Source of the DNA: CAZUSP01 sp964623505
GTDB lineage: Bacteria; Patescibacteriota; Minisyncoccia; Minisyncoccales; UBA1441
Reading direction: 5' to 3'
DNA: 11,662 bases
Assembly: GCA_964623505.1 (NCBI GenBank)
Contig: CAZUSP010000017.1
Coordinates: 1-11,662, forward strand
The notes beneath the pieces were generated by a model. It saw only the letters and a list, made by a program, of their open reading frames with translations. It was not told where the DNA came from and searched no databases. The position numbers and the translations under genes were made by a program. This document shows, piece after piece, positions 6,399-11,634 of this stretch (its first letter is position 1; every line of letters begins with the position of its first letter).

Positions 6399-8318
6399 AT
6401 GACACCAAGGAAAAAGATAGAAAAAGGAAACTACACCGCTAAAGACATAAGTGTTTTACAGGGGCTTGATCCGGTGCGCAAACGTCCCGGAATGTACATC
6501 GGTTCTACTGGCCGAGATGGATTGCATCACTTGATCTGGGAGTGTTTTGATAACTCTATTGATGAGGCCATGGCCGGATATGCCAACGAGATTAGGGTGG
6601 TGTTGCTGCCCGATAATCGAATCAGAGTGAGCGACAATGGTCGGGGTATTCCGGTTGATATTCACGTTCAAACCAAGAAGTCGGCCCTCGAAACAGTCAT
6701 GACCACCCTGCACGCGGGTGGGAAGTTTGGGGGAAAGGCCTATCGAGTCAGCGGCGGATTGCACGGAGTGGGCATTTCAGTTGTCTGTGCTCTTTCGGTC
6801 GAAATGCGGGCCGAGGTATGCCGCGATGGTCAAATTCATATTCAGGATTATTCCCGAGGCCGGGCTCTGGGGCCGGTTAAAAAATCTGGCAAGTGCGAAC
6901 AAAGCGGGACAAGTATCACTTTTTTGCCCGATCCACAAATATTTTCGGAGAAAGAATTCAGCTGGGAGATGATCGTTCGTCATCTTCGACAGCAGGCCTA
7001 CCTGACTAAAGGGGTCAAGATCCTTATAATTGACCAAAGGGAAGAGAAAAATAAATATTACTGTTTTTACTTTACGGGCGGGTTGCGTTCCTATGTTCGA
7101 CATCTGGTGGCTGATGTGCCGAAAAGGCATGACGACGTCTTCTATATTTCGACTGAAGAGGATGAGATTCAAGTTGAGCTGGCCTTACAATATGTTGACG
7201 ATACCGAAATGCTGGAAGAGAGCTTCGCGAATAATATTTACACCAGGGAAGGGGGAATGCATTTAACGGGGTTTAGAACGGCGCTTACTCGGACGCTGAA
7301 CAACTACGCTCGAATCAATGACCTGATTAAAAAAGAAGATGAAAATCTAAGCGGACTGGCCACCCGAGAGGGGTTGGTGGCCGTCATTTCGGTTAAATTA
7401 GCCAACCCCCAATTTGAAGGCCAGACCAAGGCCAAGTTAGGCAATCCCGAGGTAAAGAATGCGGTCGAGAAAGTGGTCGGTTTCCATTTTCAGGATTTTT
7501 TAGAGAGAAATCCCAAGCAGGCCAGGAGCATCATTGAAGGATGTTTTCTTTCGGCCCGAGCTCATCAAGCAGCCCGAATCGCCCGAGAGATGGTTTTAGA
7601 GAAAAGATCGGTTCGAGGCATGTCTCTGCCCGGCAAGTTGGCCGACTGCATATCCCGCCAGCCGGAAGAGTCAGAGATGTTCATTGTTGAGGGCGAATCG
7701 GCCGGTGGCAGCGCCAAGCAGGCCCGGGATAGAAATTTTCAGGCTATTTTGCCCTTGAAGGGAAAAATATTGAATGTCGAGAGGGTCAGGCTGAACCGGG
7801 TTCTTTCTTCCGATGAGATCAAGGCTCTGATTATCGCTTTAGGAACGGCCATTGCTGATGATTTTGATTTAAGCAAACTTCGCTATCATCGGATTATTAT
7901 TATGTCGGATGCTGATGTTGACGGGGCCCACATTCGAACACTTCTTTTGACTCTTTTTTATCGTTATTTCAAACCGATTATTGAAAGCGGTTATCTTTAC
8001 ATTGCCCAACCGCCACTGTATCAAATCAAAAAAGGAGATAAGGCGCACTATGCCTACAGTGAAAGGGAAAAGTCCGAGGTAATCAAAAAGACAGGGGCCG
8101 GAGTGACGATTCAGCGCTATAAGGGCTTAGGCGAGATGAACCCGGAACAACTTTGGGAAACCACCATGGATCCGCAGAATCGGGTTTTACTGCGGGCAAC
8201 GGTCAAAGATGGGGCGGAAGCCGACCGGATATTCGATAATTTAATGGGCCAAGAAGTCATTTTAAGGAAGAAATTTATTCAGTCTCAAGCTCACAAGGTT
8301 AAGAATCTTGATGTTTAG
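6399..8318 (+). CDS. gyrB: DNA gyrase subunit B
   Basis: GyrB is the ATPase subunit of DNA gyrase, which introduces negative supercoils together with GyrA (not in this window). The 639 aa are a full-length short-type GyrB without the E. coli insertion. The GHKL ATPase domain starts with YTAKDISVLQGLDPVRKRPG (12-31), followed by the catalytic Glu48 and Mg-binding Asn52 in WECFDNSIDEA, DNGRGIP (79-85), and the ATP-lid glycines (GGKFGGKAYRVSGGLHGVG, 107-125). The transducer domain follows. The TOPRIM domain has EGESAGGSAKQ (Glu431) and MSDADVDGAH (Asp504, Asp506, Asp508), then QRYKGLGEMNPEQLW from 572. EGESAGG replaces the usual EGDSAGG, a mild change. ParE is the main alternative, but the tail ending near KFIQSQAHKVKNLDV fits GyrB better. 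It shares a probable transcript with pheST. Confidence 0.95.
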   Translation: MTPRKKIEKGNYTAKDISVLQGLDPVRKRPGMYIGSTGRDGLHHLIWECFDNSIDEAMAGYANEIRVVLLPDNRIRVSDNGRGIPVDIHVQTKKSALETVMTTLHAGGKFGGKAYRVSGGLHGVGISVVCALSVEMRAEVCRDGQIHIQDYSRGRALGPVKKSGKCEQSGTSITFLPDPQIFSEKEFSWEMIVRHLRQQAYLTKGVKILIIDQREEKNKYYCFYFTGGLRSYVRHLVADVPKRHDDVFYISTEEDEIQVELALQYVDDTEMLEESFANNIYTREGGMHLTGFRTALTRTLNNYARINDLIKKEDENLSGLATREGLVAVISVKLANPQFEGQTKAKLGNPEVKNAVEKVVGFHFQDFLERNPKQARSIIEGCFLSARAHQAARIAREMVLEKRSVRGMSLPGKLADCISRQPEESEMFIVEGESAGGSAKQARDRNFQAILPLKGKILNVERVRLNRVLSSDEIKALIIALGTAIADDFDLSKLRYHRIIIMSDADVDGAHIRTLLLTLFYRYFKPIIESGYLYIAQPPLYQIKKGDKAHYAYSEREKSEVIKKTGAGVTIQRYKGLGEMNPEQLWETTMDPQNRVLLRATVKDGAEADRIFDNLMGQEVILRKKFIQSQAHKVKNLDV

Positions 8319-8319
8319 C

Positions 8320-8348
8320 TTGACGAAAAGAAACAGAATCGCTATAGT
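8320..8348 (+). promoter_or_regulatory. Putative strong sigma70 promoter of secE-nusG-rplK
   Basis: TTGACG (8320-8325), exactly 17 nt, TATAGT (8343-8348): five of six matches in each box, the best promoter in the window. It starts 2 nt after the gyrB stop. The expected start near 8355 leaves only about 8 nt before the secE ATG at 8363, too short for a Shine-Dalgarno site. Confidence 0.65.
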
Positions 8349-8362
8349 GTTAGAGTTATTCT

Positions 8363-8557
8363 ATGTCTAGTTTAAACGATAAAATAAGAATTTTTCTGAG
8401 AGAGGTGAAGCAAGAGATGAAAAAGGTGACCTGGCTTGGTCGGCGAGAGTTGGTTCGCTACACCTTTTTGGTGGTCGTGGTCTCTTTCCTGGTGGCGGCT
8501 GTTTTAGGCGGTCTTGACAACGTCTTCCGATTTTTACTTTTTAGTTTTGTTTTTTGA
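8363..8557 (+). CDS. secE: Preprotein translocase subunit SecE
   Basis: SecE is the small essential partner of SecY that clamps and stabilises the protein-conducting channel in the inner membrane. The 64 aa are the minimal single-helix form typical outside Proteobacteria. Residues about 5-20 form an amphipathic helix (KIRIFLREVKQEMKKVTW) with the conserved KKVTW motif; the usual Pro after Trp is replaced by Leu. Residues 28-50 are hydrophobic and form the transmembrane helix (YTFLVVVVSFLVAAVLGG), followed by a hydrophobic tail. The position directly before nusG and rplK confirms the assignment. The start at ATG 8363 is preceded by a promoter so close that the mRNA leader would be about 8 nt. 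The stop overlaps neither neighbour, and nusG begins 1 nt later. Confidence 0.95.
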   Translation: MSSLNDKIRIFLREVKQEMKKVTWLGRRELVRYTFLVVVVSFLVAAVLGGLDNVFRFLLFSFVF

Positions 8558-8558
8558 T

Positions 8559-9107
8559 ATGTTGGATCAACCAGAACAAGCTTCGGGAAAAGAATGGTAT
8601 GTTTTGCATACCTACTCTGGGCACGAGAACAAGGTGGTTGAAAATCTGAAACACCGGGTCAATAGTCTTGGCCTGGAGGAGCATGTTTTCAACATCCTGA
8701 TCCCTAGGGAAAAGAAGGTTAAGATCAAAAAAGGGGAGAGGCGGGTTGTTGACGAAAAGCTTTATCCGGGCTATGTTTTAGTGCAGATGATAGTCAATGA
8801 TCGTTCTTGGTATGTGGTTCGCAATACTCCCGGAGTGACTGGTTTTTTGGGGACGGGGGCGACGCCGGTTCCGGTATCACTGGAAGAGTTTGATTTGATC
8901 GAGAGCAAGATTCAGGAGAAAGAGCCAACCTTTAAGATAGATCTGGAGATAGGCTCATTGGTGGAGATAATGGAGAGCACCTTTAAGGGATTTACCGGAA
9001 AAGTGGCTGAAATTGATCCCGAGAAAGGCAAAGTAAAGGTGATGATTGATGTTTTTGGGAGAGAAACCCCGGTTGAGGTGGATACACTTCAGGTGAAAAA
9101 AGTTTAA
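8559..9107 (+). CDS. nusG: Transcription termination/antitermination factor NusG
   Basis: NusG binds RNA polymerase, stimulates elongation, and links transcription to Rho or the ribosome. The 182 aa are the usual length. The NGN domain covers about residues 11-105 (KEWYVLHTYSGHENKVVENL, then KLYPGYVLVQM and VVRNTPGVTGFLG). The KOW domain covers about 128-182 (GSLVEIMESTFKGFTGKVAEI with the conserved Phe-x-Gly). The frame is open further upstream to 8514, inside secE, but those extra 15 residues are not NusG-like. ATG 8559 is 1 nt after the secE stop and gives the canonical N-terminus, so I chose it. No Shine-Dalgarno sequence is visible; translation is probably coupled to secE. Confidence 0.96.
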   Translation: MLDQPEQASGKEWYVLHTYSGHENKVVENLKHRVNSLGLEEHVFNILIPREKKVKIKKGERRVVDEKLYPGYVLVQMIVNDRSWYVVRNTPGVTGFLGTGATPVPVSLEEFDLIESKIQEKEPTFKIDLEIGSLVEIMESTFKGFTGKVAEIDPEKGKVKVMIDVFGRETPVEVDTLQVKKV

Positions 9108-9108
9108 G

Positions 9109-9528
9109 ATGAAAAAAATAATCAAGGTTTTAAAGCTTCACATTCCGGCTGGCAAGGCAACGCCAGCCCCACCGCTCGGTCCTTCCTTGGCCGAACACGG
9201 GGTCAACATTGCTGAGTTTTGCCAGAAGTTCAACGAACTTACTCGGGAAAAGGGCGGTTATACCTTTTCGGTCAAGGTAACTATCTACGAAGATCGGACC
9301 TACAATATTGGATTGGGAGAGCCGATTACTTCGGAGCTTTTGAAAGAAATAGCTGGCATAGAAAAAGGTTCCGGAGAAGCCAATCGAAAAAAGGTAGCCA
9401 AGATCAGCCAAGATCAGCTTAGAAAAGTGGCCGAGCGAAAAATGAAAGACCTTAATGCCACCGATATTGATGGGGCAATGAAGACGGTGGCCGGCACGGC
9501 TCGTTCTTTGGGAATCGAGATTGACTGA
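9109..9528 (+). CDS. rplK: 50S ribosomal protein L11
   Basis: L11 (uL11) binds the GTPase-associated centre of 23S rRNA and helps elongation and termination factors act on the ribosome. The 139 aa are the family's normal length. The N-terminal domain has the proline-rich signature (PAGKATPAPPLGPSLAEHGV, residues 13-32), where release factors and thiostrepton-type antibiotics act. The C-terminal RNA-binding domain spans about 70-139 (GEANRKKVAKISQDQLRKVA, then KDLNATDIDGAMKTVAGTAR). The start is 1 nt after the nusG stop. In most bacteria rplA (L1) follows directly and L1 autoregulates the pair; here the operon ends and a new promoter begins, so L1 is absent or encoded elsewhere. Confidence 0.97.
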   Translation: MKKIIKVLKLHIPAGKATPAPPLGPSLAEHGVNIAEFCQKFNELTREKGGYTFSVKVTIYEDRTYNIGLGEPITSELLKEIAGIEKGSGEANRKKVAKISQDQLRKVAERKMKDLNATDIDGAMKTVAGTARSLGIEID

Positions 9529-9534
9529 TTTCTC

Positions 9535-9562
9535 TTTACTTCTGAATTAAAAAGGGTAAGAT
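9535..9562 (+). promoter_or_regulatory. Putative promoter of khpA
   Basis: TTTACT (9535-9540), 16-nt spacer, TAAGAT (9557-9562), each matching four of six consensus positions. The start should be near 9569, exactly where the leader stem described next begins. Confidence 0.4.
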
Positions 9563-9568
9563 ATCTTT

Positions 9569-9613
9569 AGTGGTGCTCTCTTTTAAAGAGAATATTAGAA
9601 AGGTCGAGCCACT
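9569..9613 (+). promoter_or_regulatory. Structured 5' leader of khpA
   Basis: AGTGG (9569-9573) plus CTC (9576-9578) can pair with GAGCCACT (9606-9613), with a TG bulge. Inside lies the near-perfect palindrome TCTCTTTTAAAGAGA (9577-9591). The inner and outer pairings share two bases, so they either compete or the outer stem shortens to 5 bp. The structure would sit at the very 5' end of the predicted transcript, 24 nt before ATG 9638. No known riboswitch or leader family is recognised. Confidence 0.35.
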
Positions 9614-9637
9614 TGGTTAACTGAAGAATAGTGAATT

Positions 9638-10009
9638 ATGGCTGCAGAACAAGACGAGAAGTTTCTTGAGTACCTGGTTAAGTCCATCGTTGACCATCCT
9701 GATGATGTGAGAATATCTCGCAAAATGGATGAGATGGGCGTTCTCTTGTCCCTTCGGGTTCATCCCGAGGACATGGGTCAGGTTATCGGGCGAAGCGGAG
9801 CGACCGCTCGTGCCATTCGCGCTCTACTGCGCATCGTTGGTCTGAAAAGCCGGGCTCGAGTCAGCCTCGAGATCGAAGAGCCGGAGGGTGGTCGGGTTTC
9901 TCGACCCGCGGGGAGGGCAGAGAGCGCTCCCGCTCCAGTTCAGCCGGCGCCTCAAGAACCTGCTTCAACAAAAGATAGTGTCGGTGATCTGGGCGAGATT
10001 GATTTTTGA
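9638..10009 (+). CDS. khpA: KH-domain RNA-binding protein KhpA
   Basis: KhpA is a small single KH-domain protein that binds RNA, commonly together with KhpB, and affects cell elongation and division in Gram-positive bacteria. The first ~80 residues are the conserved domain, starting KFLEYLVKSIVDHPDDVRIS, with the GxxG RNA-binding loop at GRSG (51-54) inside VHPEDMGQVIGRSGATARAI and the following helix RALLRIVG. The 123 aa exceed the usual 75-80 because of a Pro/Ala/Glu-rich tail of about 40 residues that looks disordered and ends in an acidic GDLGEIDF. The gene normally lies in rpsP-khpA-rimM-trmD; here only trmD follows, 60 nt downstream. There is no clear ribosome-binding site before ATG 9638. 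Confidence 0.92.
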   Translation: MAAEQDEKFLEYLVKSIVDHPDDVRISRKMDEMGVLLSLRVHPEDMGQVIGRSGATARAIRALLRIVGLKSRARVSLEIEEPEGGRVSRPAGRAESAPAPVQPAPQEPASTKDSVGDLGEIDF

Positions 10010-10026
10010 TCGCTCAATTACTACCC

Positions 10027-10060
10027 AAAACAGCGCTATTCTTCGGAAGGCGCTGTTTTT
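10027..10060 (+). terminator. Terminator-like hairpin between khpA and trmD
   Basis: A perfect 10-bp inverted repeat, AAAACAGCGC (10027-10036) and GCGCTGTTTT (10050-10059), encloses TATTCTTCGGAAG, which can itself form TTC-TTCG-GAA with the very stable C(UUCG)G tetraloop. T-run 10056-10060 completes an intrinsic terminator. The A-run on the other side makes it potentially bidirectional. It ends just 9 nt before the trmD start codon. Confidence 0.75.
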
Positions 10061-10069
10061 GAACTTGAG

Positions 10070-10747
10070 ATGAAGTTTGATATCATAACTCTTTTTCCAA
10101 AAGCGATTGAGTTCTATTTCGACCAGGGTTTGATTAGTCGAGCCAGAAAACAAGGATTGATCGAGATAAAAGCTCATGATCTTCGTTGTTGGACCGATGA
10201 CAAGCATCGGACGGTTGACGATAAGCCTTATGGCGGAGGCAGCGGAATGGTTTTAAAGGTTGAGCCTATTTATCGTGCGGTCAGCGAGATCAAGGGTCGA
10301 AGCCGCAAATCAAAAGTGGTTCTTTTAACTCCCCGGGGAAAACAATTCAATCAAAAAATGGCCAAAGAATACGCCGATCTAAAGCAGTTGATCATCATTT
10401 CGGGTCGCTACGAAGGAGTTGACCAGCGAGTAGCCGAAAATATCGCCGACGAAGAAATCTCCATTGGTCCTTATGTTTTGATGAGTGGCGACCTGCCAGC
10501 GATGAGCGTGGTGGAAACCGTGGTCAGGCTCAAGGCTGGAGTGGCTGGTGAAAAAGAGTGGCTCTCGGCAAGAATCCAAGAAGGTGGTTTTTGGGAGGGG
10601 CCCCAATATACTCGTCCAGAAATATTTCGACCAAAGAAAGGCAAGCTATGGAAGGTGCCTTCAGTTTTAATGAAGGGTAATCATCGGGACATAGAAAAAT
10701 GGCGAAAAGAACATGGCCGATTGATTGAGGGAGATAAGTTGTGTTAG
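10070..10747 (+). CDS. trmD: tRNA (guanine37-N1)-methyltransferase
   Basis: TrmD methylates G37 next to the anticodon with S-adenosylmethionine, which prevents +1 frameshifting. It is a homodimeric SPOUT enzyme with a trefoil knot. The 225 aa are shorter than the E. coli 255, mainly at the C-terminus. Visible motifs are MKFDIITLFP (1-10), HRTVDDKPYGGGSGM (46-60), LLTPRG (85-90), ISGRYEGVDQRV (110-121), ISIGPYVLMSGDLPAM (130-145), the catalytic Arg153 (VVRL) and GPQYTRPEIF (177-186), then KGNHRDIEKWR. By gapless hand alignment the E. coli catalytic Asp169 corresponds to Arg168 (SARIQEGG), so the usual general base seems absent; Glu171 is the nearest acidic residue. The fold and all SAM-loop motifs argue strongly for TrmD. 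It starts 9 nt after a terminator-like hairpin, and its stop codon overlaps the tRNA promoter. Confidence 0.94.
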   Translation: MKFDIITLFPKAIEFYFDQGLISRARKQGLIEIKAHDLRCWTDDKHRTVDDKPYGGGSGMVLKVEPIYRAVSEIKGRSRKSKVVLLTPRGKQFNQKMAKEYADLKQLIIISGRYEGVDQRVAENIADEEISIGPYVLMSGDLPAMSVVETVVRLKAGVAGEKEWLSARIQEGGFWEGPQYTRPEIFRPKKGKLWKVPSVLMKGNHRDIEKWRKEHGRLIEGDKLC

Positions 10748-10750
10748 AAT
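10721..10750 (+). promoter_or_regulatory. Putative promoter of the tRNA-Tyr/tRNA-Thr unit, inside the trmD 3' end
   Basis: TTGATT (10721-10726), 18-nt spacer, and an extended -10 TGTTAGAAT (10742-10750). The trmD stop codon TAG (10745-10747) is part of the -10 box. The start near 10757 would leave about 7 nt before the tRNA. Confidence 0.5.
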
Positions 10751-10763
10751 AGTCGTCATAGAA

Positions 10764-10845
10764 GGGTCGGTACCAAAGTGGCCAAATGGGACAGACTGTA
10801 AATCTGTTGGCTCTGCCTTCGCAGGTTCGAATCCTGCCCGGCCCA
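10764..10845 (+). tRNA. tRNA-Tyr (anticodon GTA)
   Basis: This is a class II tRNA of 82 nt. The acceptor stem pairs GGGTCGG (10764-10770) with CCGGCCC (10838-10844), with one G-T pair and discriminator A. The D arm is CCA/TGG with GG in the loop. The anticodon stem ACAGA/TCTGT closes loop CTGTAAA with GTA at 10798-10800. A long variable arm (GGC TCT GCC) is as expected for Tyr. The T arm GCAGG-TTCGAAT-CCTGC is normal. CCA is not encoded (ACGG follows). Confidence 0.96.
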
Positions 10846-10854
10846 CGGTTTTAA

Positions 10855-10930
10855 GCCCGGATAGCTCAGGCAGCAGAGCGCATCCATGGTAAGGATGAGG
10901 TCAGCGGTGCAAATCCGCTTCCGGGCTCCA
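10855..10930 (+). tRNA. tRNA-Thr (anticodon GGT), unusual T loop
   Basis: A class I tRNA. The acceptor stem GCCCGGA (10855-10861) pairs perfectly with TCCGGGC (10920-10926), discriminator T10927, and CCA is encoded (10928-10930). The D stem is GCTC/GAGC, the anticodon stem CATCC/GGATG with loop ATGGTAA and GGT at 10888-10890, and the T stem AGCGG/CCGCT. Two normally fixed positions differ. The T loop is TGCAAAT (G at position 55 instead of the U that becomes pseudouridine), and the D loop AGGCAGCA places A at 18, keeping G19. Stems are otherwise intact, so it looks functional. Confidence 0.93.
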
Positions 10931-10942
10931 TTAAGATCTATT

Positions 10943-11281
10943 ATGGATTTAAAAGAATATCAAAAACTCTGTCGAGTAACAGCTAAGAGTTTTGTTGACC
11001 GGGAAAAAGAAATTTTTACTTGGGGTTTGGGCATTGCCGGCGAAGCTGGCGATGTGGCTGGTTGCATTAAAAAGAGCTTTTCCCATGGCGATGATCAGAA
11101 AAGTGGAATCAAAGAGAATTTGGGGGACACCATGTGGTATATTGCCATGATATGTGATTTTTTCGGATGGGAGATGGAAGATGTTTTGCAGGAAAATATT
11201 GAAAAGCTACAAAAGAGGCATCCAAAAGGGTTTTCTAAAGAAGCAGCCAGAAAAAACAAAAGAAAAGACTGGAATAAATGA
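10943..11281 (+). CDS. MazG-like nucleotide pyrophosphohydrolase
   Basis: This is an all-alpha NTP pyrophosphohydrolase of the MazG-like superfamily. Such enzymes hydrolyse (d)NTPs or modified nucleotides to monophosphate and pyrophosphate, often for pool cleaning. The 112 aa are a single-domain form. Residues 5-30 form helix 1 (EYQKLCRVTAKSF). GIAGEAGDVAGCIKK (30-44) provides the first metal-binding ExxE/D motif (Glu34, Asp37). KENLGDTMWYIAMI (57-70) provides the second, with Glu58 and Asp62; the position usually Glu (ELGD) is Asn59. KLQKRHPKGFS follows, as is common in this subfamily. The frame is open upstream through the tRNA to 10886, but ATG 10943 gives the family N-terminus and lies 12 nt after the tRNA-Thr CCA, so I chose it. 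There is no space for a separate promoter and no Shine-Dalgarno; it is probably released from the tRNA transcript. The exact substrate is unknown. Confidence 0.85.
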   Translation: MDLKEYQKLCRVTAKSFVDREKEIFTWGLGIAGEAGDVAGCIKKSFSHGDDQKSGIKENLGDTMWYIAMICDFFGWEMEDVLQENIEKLQKRHPKGFSKEAARKNKRKDWNK

Positions 11282-11305
11282 ATCTTTTTTATCGAGACAA
11301 GAATT

Positions 11306-11634
11306 ATGTCTTCTTGGCATTAAGGATTGAGTTTTGAAAGCTGGAGTCAGCTTTCTCTTTGTGAGCAGCTCGGCAATATTGGAAGCGAGGTTGGCCGGGC
11401 CGCTCATTGGCAGGAAAAAGACGAGAAAGCTTTTGAGGGGGCAGTTTTAAGAAGGTTCGAGCTGATGGACATGACCCTTGAAAATCCGCGACAGAAGGGA
11501 CGACGAAGAGAAATCGCCCGTGTTCGAGAAGTTTTCGGCGACATTATTTAGGATGGGGGAAATATAACACCTCTTTAAAAGATCTTGAGAATTATTTTTA
11601 TCCTTATGCTTTAGCGGCTCGGAGGAACTCCTAA
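11306..11634 (+). pseudogene. Conserved small helical protein of unknown function, interrupted by a stop and a frameshift
   Basis: The main frame reads SFESWSQLSLCEQLGNIGSE from about 11330 to TAG 11549-11551, with signature-like parts LCEQLGNIGSEVGRA, WQEKDEKAF, RRFELMDMTL and REIARVREVFGD. I recall this pattern from a small, helix-rich family of unknown function in uncultivated bacteria. The family's C-terminal part continues in the next frame: GWGKYNTSLKDLENYFYPYA (11551-11610), then LAARRNS and TAA 11632-11634. One extra T in the TTT run at 11547-11549 would join them as GDIILGWGKY. At the 5' end, ATG 11306 is in frame but is followed by TAA 11321-11323; otherwise only TTG 11327 can start, with AAGGA placed directly against it. 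So the gene is either a pseudogene with two lesions, or a TTG-started gene with one base lost in sequencing. The intact product would be about 100-108 aa. Confidence 0.65.

Noticed and set aside
4795..7172. Several minus-strand and shifted-frame open frames inside pheT and gyrB
   Set aside because: They overlap well-supported genes completely, have no family resemblance and no start signals; they are shadows of the coding frames.
8514..8558. Upstream extension of nusG by 15 codons into secE
   Set aside because: The added residues do not resemble NusG, and ATG 8559 gives the canonical N-terminus 1 nt after the secE stop.
10886..10942. Upstream extension of the MazG-like gene
   Set aside because: The extra codons lie inside tRNA-Thr, so the translation there is an artefact of the tRNA sequence.
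11295..11311. Small hairpin AGACA-loop-TGTCT covering ATG 11306
   Set aside because: A 5-bp stem in AT-rich sequence is expected by chance, and the gene that follows is broken.
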